Source: Neckera pumila (taxonomy: Eukaryota; Streptophyta; Bryopsida; Hypnales; Neckeraceae). Taken from it: 64,000 nt of DNA. The notes under the pieces were generated by a model that searched no databases, was not told the DNA's origin, and saw nothing but the letters and a program-made list of their open reading frames with translations. Below are positions 25,897 to 36,680 of this stretch, piece after piece. Position numbers and translations under genes: made by a program. Location of the stretch: positions 124,001-188,000 of the forward strand of contig OZ018410.1 in assembly GCA_963969595.1 (NCBI GenBank), given 5' to 3'. Numbering within the stretch: position 1 is the stretch's first letter; every line of letters begins with the position of its first letter.

Positions 25897-26050
25897 TACA
25901 TCATTACAATCTAACAATATATGTGGCCAAATGACTCCAAATTGGATCCACGTCATCTACAACATGTACACTACAAGATTGTACGATTGAAATCTCTATA
26001 ACTTAGTGGCATTTAGGTCTAGATCACTCTAAAAGCAATGATGTTTCTCA

Positions 26051-26081
26051 AACCCCTAAAGGCCTTGGGCCTTTAGGGGTT
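26051..26081. repeat. Perfect 12-bp inverted repeat made of two TTAA-family element ends
   Basis: AACCCCTAAAGG, then a 7-base loop (CCTTGGG), then CCTTTAGGGGTT. These arms equal the inner side of the TTAA target plus the ends of the 920-bp family elsewhere in the window. The flanks here are CAAA and TTAT, so the target duplication is not intact. It also reads as a stable hairpin. Confidence 0.7.
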
Positions 26082-26082
26082 A

Positions 26083-26736
26083 TGAGCAGACTACCTTAGT
26101 TGGTGTCAATTTGAGTTTGAAGGAAATTGGCTAGTGAGAAAGTGATATTGAAGGAAATACGCCGATAGATTTTGAAGCTTTTGAAGCTGAACCGGTGACG
26201 ATTGAAGAAAACCCGGCCCATTCCTGTGGAACGAGGAAATGAACCGGGCCACCGGGGGAGCTCCAAAATTTTCCTGAACGCTGGTGAAGCCAGACCTATC
26301 ATTGTGTTGCTGTCATGCTGTGGCGTTGCTCGCAAAAGAGCTTGTTGTACAACCCGACTGGACACCATAGCCAGCAGCCACTCGTTTTCATAAATTGGCG
26401 CTTTGAATTTCGTGCCCTGCTTCCCGGCTGGCCTTGCCACTCGCTTTAACTTAACTTAGTAGCTGCAGCTCACTCACGCACTGCGCCATGGGGGGTACCT
26501 TACTTTAGAAGAGTCGTGGATTTTCGAAGCTTATTGAGAGGTTAGCGTTGCGATCGAGGTCGTCCGCTGTTTCCAATCCGCGTTTTGGAGGAGCTCGTGG
26601 GGAGTCATCATCGTCGTCGTCGGCCTCACGGCGCGTTTGTGGTTTTTGCCTCGCCTTTTAGAATGAAGATCTTGGGTGCTTTGAAAGTTAGAGGTCGATT
26701 TGCGGTTGGATAGTGGCTTGGTTCTGCGTTTTTTGC
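26083..26736 (+). other. Start of the GC-richer island upstream of the CBL gene
   Basis: No open frame supports a protein. Base composition changes sharply from AT-rich to mixed at about 26160. Stretches here (AGCCACTCGT near 26376, TTAGAATGAAGAT near 26659) have counterparts upstream of the ESS2 gene (50731 and 51168). Confidence 0.5.
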
Positions 26737-26737
26737 A

Positions 26738-26867
26738 TTAGGGTTTGGTGGATACGGAGTCGTCTTCTTGAAATTGTTTTTGGTTCTGCGTGGGTGAAAA
26801 GGGCTGTGCGAAGACTTTCTTCCGGCTGTGGAGAGTGAGGTTTTGTCTGTGATTTGTATTAGGGTTT
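26738..26867 (+). promoter_or_regulatory. Two telo-box motifs upstream of the CBL gene
   Basis: TTAGGGTTT occurs at 26738-26746 and 26859-26867, each followed by GGT. The complement AAACCCTAA is the plant telo-box, a known promoter element of genes active in dividing cells. A pair with nearly the same spacing lies upstream of the ESS2 gene. Whether these lie in promoter or 5' UTR cannot be told. Confidence 0.45.
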
Positions 26868-26900
26868 GGTGTCGTGCTATACTTAGCTGCAGCACTTGAA

Positions 26901-26942
26901 GGGTAGGGTAGGGTAGGGGGCGGGGAGGGGAGGGGAGGGGAG
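26901..26942 (+). repeat. G-rich tract, (GGGTA)3 then (GGGGA)n
   Basis: About forty bases with seven or more runs of three to five G on the sense strand of the CBL gene, 620 bp before its start codon. This is enough to fold as a G-quadruplex in DNA, and in RNA if transcribed. Confidence 0.75.
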
Positions 26943-26995
26943 ACGGTGTTTCTGAACTGCGGCATTGTAGGTTTAGACGTCGTAGTTGTCACAAG

Positions 26996-27139
26996 GTGAG
27001 TTTAATGGACCTTAAGTAGTGCATCCTGTCGACGCTAGGCTATCCTTTCTGTGAAGGTACAGTCATCATAGCTATGGAAGGGACTTGCAAGTCTCTTCTC
27101 CTTGTCGCATCATAACGAACTTTGTACCTGATGCAGCAG
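26996..27139 (+). other. Possible 5'-UTR intron of the CBL gene
   Basis: AAG|GTGAGT at 26993-27001 is a strong donor match. CTGATGCAG|CAGC near 27130-27140 is a reasonable acceptor, though later ones are possible. No coding sequence is affected. This is a guess from consensus only. Confidence 0.3.
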
Positions 27140-27560
27140 CTGAACATAACATTTCCTTATTACTCTCGAGAAGCTTGCTAAAGTTGATCTTTTCTCTTCC
27201 TGGTCTCGATAGTACACTGCGTTAGTCTTGCCTTGCAACTAGCCTTCACACCGCCGCCGCTCAGATTAGCTTCTCTCTGTAGCGATGCCTGGTGCAATCT
27301 TCGCGACTGTCATGAGGCAGCGCCCGCACCTGCTCTCGTGCGCGTCTAATTCCTCCTCCAACTCGTCATCATCATAACGCTCGGCATAACGCTCGTATGA
27401 GCTTTCTTGTTCTGCTTCTCCTTCTCGTTGTTCCCTCCCAACTCTTCTCCACAGTCGGGGAGTCGTCATGGCGCAGCTGTACCTCTTCACCCTTGCAAGT
27501 GCCATTTGTGTTATCGCCGGAGTGTGAAGCGGCTCCGTTCCTCACATTGTGTGCTATCCC

Positions 27561-28202
27561 ATGGGTTGCTATGGCTCCAAAAGCAAGGACCTGGATCCTC
27601 ACACCTGGGCCAATCCCGAAGCCATTGCCCAAACCACGGCGTTCAGCGTGAGCGAGGTGGAAGCGTTGTACGAACTTTTCAAGAAGATATCCAGCGTCGG
27701 GGTGTACGATGGCGTCGTCAACAAGGAGGAATTTCAGCTGGCGCTCTTCAAGCAGAGCAATAAGGGCGAGAGTCTATTCTCGGACAGAGTTTTTAAGCTT
27801 TTTGATGCGAAGGGGAAGGGGTACCTGGAGTTTCCGGAGTTTGCTAGCGCGCTCTCCGTTTTCCACCCGAACGCTAACGTGGAAGACAAGATCGATTTCG
27901 CCTTTCGGCTCTACGACCTATCTCACCAAGGCTTCATCGAGCGGGCGGAGGTGAAGCGCATGGTGGTCGCCACGCTCGCGGAGTCAGGCCTGAACCTCAC
28001 AGATGATGTGATTGAGGACATCATCAACAAGACTTTTGCGGAAGCGGACACGAAAATGGACGGGAGGATTGATAAAGAAGAGTGGCATACGCTTGTTCTG
28101 CAGCATCCCTCGCTTCTCAAAAACATGACGCTGCCGTACCTGCGGGACATCACCACGACCTTTCCGAGTTTCATCTTTCACTCTCGCGTCGAAGACAACT
28201 GA
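27561..28202 (+). CDS. CBL: Calcineurin B-like (CBL) calcium sensor, intronless
   Basis: 213 residues, the size of CBL1-type proteins. CBLs bind Ca2+ and recruit CIPK kinases, usually to membranes. The start is the ATG giving MGCYGS, an N-myristoylation signal with a Cys at position 3 for S-acylation, so the protein should sit on the plasma membrane or another membrane. There are four EF hands: EF1 at about 44-57 with the longer 14-residue loop typical of CBLs ([11 protein letters not shown]), EF2 at 82-93 ([12 protein letters not shown]), EF3 at 119-130 ([12 protein letters not shown], loop poorer in acidic ligands) and EF4 at 163-174 ([12 protein letters not shown]). The C-terminal FPSF motif (201-204) carries the Ser phosphorylated by CIPKs. 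All key parts are present and the frame is clean, so it looks functional. The single exon is odd, as CBL genes of flowering plants usually have several introns. Paralog number cannot be set. Confidence 0.95.
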   Translation: MGCYGSKSKDLDPHTWANPEAIAQTTAFSVSEVEALYELFKKISSVGVYDGVVNKEEFQLALFKQSNKGESLFSDRVFKLFDAKGKGYLEFPEFASALSVFHPNANVEDKIDFAFRLYDLSHQGFIERAEVKRMVVATLAESGLNLTDDVIEDIINKTFAEADTKMDGRIDKEEWHTLVLQHPSLLKNMTLPYLRDITTTFPSFIFHSRVEDN

Positions 28203-28472
28203 AGCAGGCAGTGCATCTTCTGAAAAGAAGAAGAGACGAGCAACATGTCAGATTAGGTGTAGGTGTTGGACACTTTTGATTTGGCCGGCCCCGCCTGTGC
28301 GCTTGTGAGCCACCAGACTTGTGCTAATAATTTAACTGTGATTTTACTGAGAATATATCGCATATATACCAGGAACCTGACTTAGGATTACCCTAATTTT
28401 GAGGAATTGCCAGTAGGATTTTTATCTGCAGAGAAGATGCCGGGCTGCCATTCATAAGTAGCAATGCGAATC

Positions 28473-28478
28473 AATAAA
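28473..28478 (+). terminator. Likely polyadenylation signal of the CBL gene
   Basis: AATAAA about 270 bp after the stop codon, followed by AG and a T/C-rich stretch. This is a normal distance for a plant 3' UTR. Confidence 0.45.
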
Positions 28479-28479
28479 A

Positions 28480-29432
28480 GCTTCTTCCTTCAGTCGACAC
28501 GGATGTTGCTCTTGCTGTCTCGCGTATGATATTATTTGGGGCCTCAGTCTTGTTCATTTAATGCCGAGAAGGCTGACATTTGTGCTGCAGGGTATAGTCG
28601 CCGCGATTTGTAAACAGCGTCGATTTTCCTCGTCTCGAATCCTGAAGAGCAAATTGCGGATGTAGGGTATTGGTAGGTAGCCCTTTTCTGCAAATGTCGG
28701 AACACATCTATCTTCGATTGTGGAAAAGTGCAGTCTGTTTGTTGTGCAGGGGACTCGGGATTCCGACCTCGAGCTTCATGTTTTCCACGATTCTCGATTC
28801 TGACAGGTAGTCGGTGTGAAAGATCGATCACCTTGATGTTGAAACATTGCATGTAATTCTCAAGGATTGTTGGTTTCTCAAGGGGTGATATATTCTTTTG
28901 CATCGGTGGGTGAAGCGTCTTGGAGGAAGTGAACGAGTCAGAGCGATTAGATGCTCGATTGGATATGGCGTGGACTTGCTTGCATTCAGGGATCCAGCAC
29001 GACGAGCGAGTCTCCCGGCGGCCTCGGTTTCCGGGACGAGGCACCACCACGAGATGTGAGCCTCTAAATCTCCTTTTTCAGATCATGACAAGTTGGTAGA
29101 CTGAGCCGTTGGGCCCCGCTCGTCGCTCAATCGCTCTTTCACTTGTAATTTGACCGATCCTCGAAAAGTGTCGACTGAATTGCATCCAGTGCATCGCTTA
29201 TTTTGCTTCCCCTCGAGAAGCAGGTGGCGATGCAACTGCGCAAGCACATTGAATGCATAGAAACGCCGCATCTCACGCAAACCCTAAAACGGACCAACCT
29301 AGTGGAGCTCTAAAGGAGATAAGTAGATAACCCATTTCCGACCAGCATCCCATTCTTGCAGCTTAGGCTGCTTAATTTCTGATCAGCTGTGGTGTAGGAT
29401 AACCTTCTCATGCTGCAGATAGACTAAATTGC
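28480..29432. other. GC-richer spacer after the CBL gene, no gene assigned
   Basis: The composition stays mixed until about 29330. A minus-strand open frame of 168 codons (28544-29050) and one of 65 codons (29083-29280) have no recognisable domain and an unusual composition, so I leave them unassigned. This stretch may be an extended 3' region or a decayed exon. Confidence 0.4.
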
Positions 29433-30355
29433 TTAACCCCTAAAGTTTTATGACTATGTAATCACCAAAAACTCTCCAGAATTGCCATTTCTAATACAAC
29501 TACCAAATTTTTGGAAAAAAACAATTTTTGACACATATAACCTTAAGATCTTGTAGTATGATGTTTTGAAAACATGTGGTAAAAATTTCAGAAAATTCCA
29601 CCATGTAGATCATAAGATATAAGCATTCAAAGTCTTGAAAACCATTTTTTCAATCCTGCAAAAAATCGGGCAGCTGCACTTTGCAAGCTCACTTTTTAAT
29701 GAAAAAATGCCGATAAAGGTGGTGCTTCTTTGAATTTAGTTTCCTAAACAAGTTGTCTATATGCTTGAAAAATTTCACATCATTTGGAATTGTACAACAT
29801 ATAGGAAAAAAATAGTAAGTAGAAAGAAATAGAAAATGATTCAAAACACTAAATTGTTAAAAATTTAATCATGGAATTTAAAATGCCAATCCCAATGGTT
29901 GTAATGTTTTAATAATCATCCTAGGATTTTATTTTTTTTCAAAAATATTGAAAATCGAGTTAAATAAACGACTTTAAATTTTTTTTTAGAATAGAGAATC
30001 CATAACTACCCGCAATTCAAAAACCCTCATAACTTTTGACTCATTGATTGAAATGGAATGACTCAAAGCTTTTTAAATATATATAAATGTAGAGAACAAA
30101 TTTCAAAAAAAAATTCCAGAAAAAACGATTTTTTCTAATCTACCCAAATTGCCCAGTTACGAAAAAAAGTAACATATTAGGTCACAACTTTTGACTCGTA
30201 TTTCAAAATGTCATGAAACTTGGTACACATGAAGATATTCCTTGCCCCCACCTTCTATTAAAATTTCAGCCTCAAATATAGATATCTCAAGTCACACGTA
30301 CCTGCCCAAAATTTCTATAAGGCCAAAAAACGCATGTTGGTCCTTTAGGGGTTAA
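29433..30355 (+). mobile_element. piggyBac-like TTAA element, copy 1 (915 bp plus TTAA)
   Basis: TTAA at 29433-29436, then CCCCTAAAG; ends CCTTTAGGGG at 30351 followed by TTAA at 30352-30355. The interior has no long open frame and is shared with the copies at 38137, 44765, 48559 and 54453. Copies at 29437 and 38137 lie in the same orientation. The TTAA duplication with CCC...GGG termini is the piggyBac insertion signature. Confidence 0.8.
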
Positions 30356-30574
30356 GCGGTTGGAAATGGGTGATCATCTTCATACTTATTTGGCGAAGCG
30401 TGGCTAGTTTCTTGTCTATCCAATTGATTGATAGAAAAAGGAGACCTTATCATTTATCCTAAAATGTTAGCAAAGACACATCCTTCTGACAAATGTGAAC
30501 AATGTAAACTTATATGGAAGTGCAATTTTTCATCCATTTTTTTGGGTAGCAATCTATACTATTTCAATATGCAC

Positions 30575-30750
30575 ATGAATAGTTTGTTCACTTAATCCCT
30601 GATGATCTAAGGGAGGGGTGAACTTTCAAATGGGGCCAAAACTACCAAGAATTTGAGCAATTTGTTTGCTCATTTTTTCTTGAAAACGGATAGAATGTAA
30701 CTATAGGATGTTGAAGTTCACATTGGGAGTGAGCACCTCAAAAAAAATTT
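30575..30750. repeat. Dispersed repeat R1, copy 2
   Basis: Inverted relative to its partner at about 4350-4530. Shared text includes GGGCCAAAAC, CAAGAATTTGAGCAATTTGT and GGATAGAATGTAAC, ending near GTGAG(C/T)ACCTCAAA. Element type unknown. Confidence 0.65.
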
Positions 30751-30829
30751 AGTTTATATGACCACAAGATTTAATAGATATTTAAGTATAAATTTTTATT
30801 TGGGCCAAAAAAAAAATAGGACAATTTTC

Positions 30830-31265
30830 TTTGAAGGAGAACATTTTAGTGAGAATGTTTTGAAATGATGACTTTTTTGTGCTTAGTGAAAGACAAAAGA
30901 GTAAAAAATGCTCATTGAAAATTTCACAACATTTTGAGCTTTTTTCAATTCATGGTAGAACTTCCAATGCATGATGGTCACTGAAATGAGAATAGTGTTT
31001 GTATGAAAAACAAGAATGGGACATTTGTCTTCTCCTTGAGCTCCTTAGATTTTCCCTTTTTGAGGTGGATGTGACCCTTTTTGAGGTGGGTACCAATCAC
31101 ATTAGTTGGCAAACTTTTCTGTTTATGCCCAAATCAAATCCTAAAAAATGAGCTATGAACTACATTACACCATTCAACTTAAAAAAATTCCACAAGGTGG
31201 AGTTTAGCTCAAAATTTGATGAAACTACTACCATTGGACTCATAATGCAGTCTATTTTTTAGAAA
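30830..31265. repeat. Dispersed repeat R2, copy 2
   Basis: Partner of 25070-25530, same orientation. Here repeat R1 lies directly upstream, so R1 and R2 may be parts of one longer element; at 25070 the R1 part is absent. Confidence 0.7.
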
Positions 31266-31369
31266 AAAAAAATTGTTTTGTAAAGAAAAAATCAAAATTT
31301 GAGAACAAGTAGCTCAAAAATGAAGGGCATCAACCAGAAAATGGTCGCTTGGGTAATCCAAGGTTAAAG

Positions 31370-31737
31370 GGCTATGGCAATCGATTATTACAGAATTACC
31401 GCTTTCAAATGCAAAGGAACCAACTTTTGTAATTGCATATTAGTTCACAAAGATGGCACATTGTACCAAGCTAGCTTTGAGACAAAAGACAACTAAGCCT
31501 TTCATTCAAGACAACATCTATTGCATCCACAAACTTTCAAATGACATTATTTCAAACCAAGAAATCCAATTTGTATCATGTTTTAGAATGAATTTGTTTC
31601 AAATTTTACAAGTGAAGATTAATCTTTCACCAGCATATCACCTTCAAATAAACGGACAATTAGAACAAGTCAATAAAAGTATGGAGCAATATCTGCAAAG
31701 GCAGAAGCATAATAAAGTGAATATATTAATCACTTGA
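31370..31737 (+). pseudogene. Ty3/gypsy integrase core fragment, decayed
   Basis: The frame reads FTKMAH, then a spacer, then LSNDIISNQEIQFVSCF, LSPAYHLQINGQLEQVNKSM and EQYLQRQ. This is the Ty3/gypsy integrase pattern in which family members have a VDRFTKMAH, SDRD..F and AYHPQTDGQTERVN series. A stop codon precedes FTKMAH at 31441-31443, and the usual Asp of the SDRD motif is Asn here. Only the integrase core is visible, with no RT, LTR or chromodomain around it, so it is an orphan scrap in AT-rich repeats. Confidence 0.75.
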
Positions 31738-32077
31738 ATTGAAATGCAAATACTAGGTTCACATAGATTGCCATAACCTCTTAAAATCAACAATAATCCA
31801 TATAGGAAACCAATATATTTTAAGATTGGATTTTAGAGACTGAATGAATGATGTGACTTGGTTGTCTACCAAAAACAGAAAATTTTCTTTGGTAATCAAG
31901 ACACACAAAGTAGAAAAAATACAAAACTGTGAAGGAAAATACAAATCTTATTTTATAGTCCTTTTCTTTGCATCTCAAAGGTTCTAATGCACAAAATATC
32001 ATATAAGTTCAATAAGTATAAGTGTGCAAAATGGTGTTTGAAAAAGGTACCAATTTGATCATTTCAAAGTATTTTTT

Positions 32078-32220
32078 TTAACCCCTAGAGTACAAGGCAT
32101 TTTTTTCCTCAAAAACAACTCGAAACCGCCATTTCTATTTTTTTGAGCCATGAAAATAAAATATGATTTATTGTAGAATCTAACAATAAGATCTTGTATT
32201 TGTATGTAAACATATATAAT
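32078..32220 (+). mobile_element. Truncated piggyBac-like TTAA element (left end only)
   Basis: TTAA (32078-32081) then CCCCTAGAG, followed by about 135 bp resembling the first part of copy 1 (CCGCCATTTCTA..., AAGATCTTGTA). No matching right end was found downstream. Confidence 0.5.
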
Positions 32221-33779
32221 ATTCAATAATATACATTATCATTGCCTTGGCTATACAACAAATGGTGTAGAAGATTCCACATCCAACAATACTTCATTAG
32301 TAGCTTAGTGGACAAGTGGAGGCTCAATGGCATTAGTCGGGTGCATGAAGGAAAGGCAATGGATATGAAAGCCATTGAATGTTACGTGTGGTAAATTGTT
32401 GTTATATTTGACCAAATAGATTAGAAGAAATTAGCAATTGAAGTAAAGTAAAAGGTCTTTTTTAATCCTATCCAAAAATTTCAATGATTGTTTGACTAGC
32501 ATTTGTAATAAACTTTTGCACTAAAGATTTTGAATTTAAAAATCCACTATATTCTCAATCATATTAGACACTCTTCTATCAATTTCCAAAGGTTTAAGAG
32601 ATTTAAAACACTTCTAATAAAATCTTGTAGTGCAACTATATTGTGAAAAATGACAATATACTATACTCTTTAGCAATTAGTTTTTCTACCACAATTTTCT
32701 ACCACAATTTTTCAAATCTCAAACATTCCAAAGGTAGATTGAAAGATTCAATTGGTTTTCATAAGGTCCAAAAAATAATTGAAAAAAACATTCTCTAGTT
32801 TCTATACAAATTAGAAGGCCAATGCTTTCATGGAATTGTGGGTAACATTGGACAACTTTGAAAAATGGGGTCCATGATGTTCCCATTCAACTCCAAATTG
32901 AACTCAGACAAAGTTTCCAACATTAAGAATGTTAACGCACCTTTCCTTCCTACATATTCATGACTAAATTACCTATACCATTAAAAGAAGAATGGAACTT
33001 CTATAGGGCTGTTAGAGTTGGACTAAAATTGAAAAAATTGCTAAATAAACAATAAATATTTTTTCAAATATTTTTTTGAATTTTCTAAATTGCTAGCTAA
33101 TTAGGTACATTGAGATTTTTTTAATTTGAAAAATTTGGCCAAAGTATTATCTTTTATTCAACAATCTACTACTCCCTATTAAGTCTTTTTTACAATATTT
33201 GCCATTGTTTATGCAACAAATCCATCCTTTACTCTTTAGGTGCCCACAACATAATTCGATAGAAATTGGCTTGCCCATCTTGTCCACCGACCTCCAATGC
33301 AAGAATGAAAACCTATAACTTTTGTACCGTGTGCTTGATCATCAAAAAATTTAAATGAATAATTGTACAAAACACCTATACTATTTATTGCGTTTTGCAA
33401 CAATATTCATGAGTTTTTCTAGAGTACTTTAAAATTAAAAAAATATGATTGATGTATATACCTTTAAGATGAAGGTAACCACTAAAGAAAAAACTTAGGA
33501 AACTTCTCTAAGTAGGAAAACTAGAAAAGTGCCAAAGTTCAAGAAAATTAGTATTTTGATGTTTAAATTAGTTAAAAATAGGAAAAAAATTTAAATAAAA
33601 AAAATAAAAATGATCCATTTCTAACAACTCTATGGAGAATTGGATATGGTCAAAAATATGTTCCATATATTTCAAAACGCAAGCTCAATGAAGTTCATTC
33701 TGTGGACTTCTAAAATTAAATATTTCTAAAATTGCTTTAGACTATAGTTACAATTCTACTAGAAGACCATCTCCTCCAA
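32221..33779. other. AT-rich spacer, no gene
   Basis: No open frame above 60 codons, and no terminal repeats or known element seen. Confidence 0.5.
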
Positions 33780-34045
33780 ATTTCAGCTTCAAATTTATTT
33801 TTTGGATACAGAATAGTATTAAACCCCCCAAAATTAGCAAGTGTGATATAATATTGGGGGCTATTATTAAATAGTAAACATTTTTAAAAACTTCTAAAAA
33901 AATTAGACAAAATGTATAATAGTCATAAGTACCTTTTCTATGAATTTTGAATTATTTGAAGTCAAATTGCAAAAGTTATAGCCAAAGAACTAATCAGCAT
34001 GCAATGTGTGACAGAAAATAGTACAAGTGTTTTGTGCAATCATCC
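33780..34045. repeat. Dispersed repeat R3, copy 2
   Basis: Partner of 24740-24990, same orientation, with the AATAGTATTAAACCCCCCAA core and the GGGGGC block. Confidence 0.6.
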
Positions 34046-34570
34046 AAATGTGCACGAAACTAGTGGAAAAGCACATCCAAGGAAAAAATTACAAAAAGTC
34101 AAGAGAGAAATTGAGATCATAGATGCCTAGTCAAAGTTGTCAAACATCTATTAGTTCTTCAAAAGGAGATTCTTGGTCTTTTAGAAGTTAGTAGGTAGTT
34201 TTATCAAACATAAATCTATTTTACGAAAATATTTCTAGAACATTATGTTAGAGGGCAACACGTTCATTTGCTACTATTTACGATAAATTTGGACTAATTG
34301 AGAGATGCATTTCTAGTATGACCATTTTGTTGATACTACAAAAATTACTTCAAAGTGACACATTTTCATTTCACGGTTAAGAAGTTTAACCATGTAGAAA
34401 ATTAACCATTTCTTTGAATATAAATCTATCCAAATTTTCTCTTGCATTTCAATATATATGTCACTTTCATGTGTTTAAATATTAATAGATGAGAAATATA
34501 TAATGAGAACCACTTGTTTGTTCACTAGCTTTATCATGCTTAGACTTGCAATGTAATATAAATTGCACTA
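34046..34570. other. AT-rich spacer, no gene
   Basis: Nothing recognised up to the left end of the DDE element. Confidence 0.5.
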
Positions 34571-35034
34571 CACTAAAATTGGTAAATAGAATTGGGTGAT
34601 AATTAGTGTTGCTCCCTATTTTTTACCCCCAACACTATTTTCCAACTTATGTATAAATAGTGTTGGGGCATTCAACATGCCGTAAAAAACTAACGCTTCC
34701 CTGGGAAACGCAAAATTTCAGGCCTGTTCCTTCACTGGATTGCTCAAAAGACTGCATTGCTCAAAAGACTGGACTGATTTTTTAGCAGGTTGTGTGTGTG
34801 TATGTGTTATACTCCGTCATTTCCTGCCGCTCCGGAAAATTCAAACTTCCCGCTTGCAAGGCTAAAATTCAAACTTCCGACGGTCATAACTTTTGCTTGA
34901 GGTACCTGATTGCACTTTCAATGACACCTTTGGCTTTGGCTTTTTGTCCTCTATTTCTTCAGAATTTTTATTTTTATTATTTATTTTTTGGGTCACCTTT
35001 TTTCTTACAATTGCGTTTTTACTTTTTCTAGCAT

Positions 35035-36560
35035 TTTGACCATGGACCGCCCCTGCTTGCTGAGATTCCTCCTGACGCCCCTGCCCGCTGTCTTCAGCAA
35101 GTTTCAAGCCTTGCCACTCGCCAGTCCGCCACCAATTGGATGATCAAGGACGTTGGCGTTCACGGCTTGGCCAACCTCAATGCTCGTGTCATTCAAGCGT
35201 TTCCGGAGCATTTTTGTGGCCAACATCTTGCCAACTTCGTCAAAGCCAGCCGATGGTGGCAGCATTGTGACCAATTCATTGAAGATATTGGAGGCATCAA
35301 CACACCATTCTCTTGTAGGTGTAGTTGTTTGGGCAAAAATAGATGTCATTCTCCAAAAGCCAGGCCGGATCAAAGAAAGAATAGGAGTGAATGGGTTCCA
35401 TATTTGTACCCACTTTTACTTAAAGAATTCAACCGCCTCTACAAATTAGGTGGCAAATTCTCAACATTACTCCTTCGTGAATTGACCCTTTCCATTCTCC
35501 TAGCTCCTGAGTCCATTTTCAGGGACCAATCTGTCAATCCCAAAGATGGTGTTCTACTGGTCAACAAAATCACAGCAAATTGGATCAATCAATTCATGGA
35601 CAATCAAAATAATGTCTTGCTATTCCAACGTGGTCATTTGACTTGTAGCCCAGAGAAGGAGCTTCAAATCAAAATGCAAATCGCCTACCATTTGGGGGGC
35701 TTGCAAAGGAAATTTTCATCTAGGGAATTTGATGAAAACCTCATGGAAAACCTGGATGAAACGCATTTCACTGTCAATCTTGACAATGGCCGAACTTTAA
35801 GGTTTAGGGGAGATACAACAGTGAAATACGCCAAAGTTGTCTCGGGTGGGGAATCCATGACCATGGTGGTTCGCATTTCAGGGGGCCGACCTGCCACAAT
35901 AGAAGCTCCTATGCTCATTTTTTTAAATGAAAATAGAGCTATCCTATCCGGGTTTTGATGGATAATGTGCCCGAGGTTTCTTATAGATTGGGCCCTAAAA
36001 GTTGAACCAAACCATCTTACCCAAGTATTTCTTGGAACCTTGTGCATATCAAGCCGATCTTCATTAATGCATGAAGATCATATGGCTTAATAATTGTAGC
36101 GGACATACTATGACCCCTACATTGGCTGCTGTCTTAGCTGCCAAAACTATAGTTTTTTAATTCCTGCTTCTATATTCTAATCACCTTTGCTAACCTACAG
36201 ATACATTCTTTATTGCTAAAATCAAGGATGCATGGACAAAATAGTGGGAAGCTAAGAAAATTGAGTTGATACAACTCAATGCTTGGCAAAATGCACCTCA
36301 AACAGATGAACAATGGTCAGAGAAGTTGACAAATCCGGAGAAACATTTTTTTCTACAATTGGCTGCAGATAGTGTAGAAGATGTCAATCGAGAGGTGACA
36401 TCTCCTATGCTAGGAAAGCAATGATTCGTTGTAGCTTGGCATTAGGACTTGATGGATCTTAGAGTGCAGGGCAATTGTTTCCACATCTCCAAGAGATTAT
36501 TGCAAAACATTTGCAGTATTTCCAAGGGCAAGAGTTGCCCAATTTCAATAGGGCAGTTTA
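35035..36560 (+). pseudogene. DDE-superfamily transposase of the TA element, broken
   Basis: The main open part (35140-35958) holds LDETHFTVNLDNGRTLRFRG and VSGGESMTMVVRISGG, the first-Asp region of a pogo/Tc1-mariner-like DDE endonuclease. In-frame codons extend upstream of the ATG at 35140 to about 35038, so the true start may be earlier or on another exon. Near 35938 the frame shifts (YPIR follows in the next frame), shifts again near 35990, and then reads LNNCSGHTMTPTLAAVLAAK (36086 onward), the second catalytic block. There the usual Asp of DNCSGH is Asn (36092-36094). A later block (IAKIKDAW, ELIQLNAWQNAPQTDEQW, FLQLAADSVEDVNREV) is the C-terminal part, possibly after an intron, with a stop just after KDAWTK. 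It is not functional. Confidence 0.75.
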
Positions 36561-36680
36561 AAAGTCTTCTTTGATATTTTATTATATGTCTCCTTCAATT
36601 TTTAGTCTACAACTAGGATTACTATGTTGTATTTATGATTGTTGCTATATTTAGCAATTTTTACATACACTATGAAAAAT

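Noticed and set aside
26901..26942. Interstitial telomere repeat
   Set aside because: Units are GGGTA and GGGGA, not the plant telomere unit GGGTTTA.
27266..27651. Overlapping frames on both strands before the CBL start
   Set aside because: They fall in the CBL leader or overlap its coding exon in other frames and show no domain.
28544..29050. 168-codon minus-strand open frame after the CBL gene
   Set aside because: No recognisable domain, unusual composition, no splice or promoter support; left as unassigned spacer.
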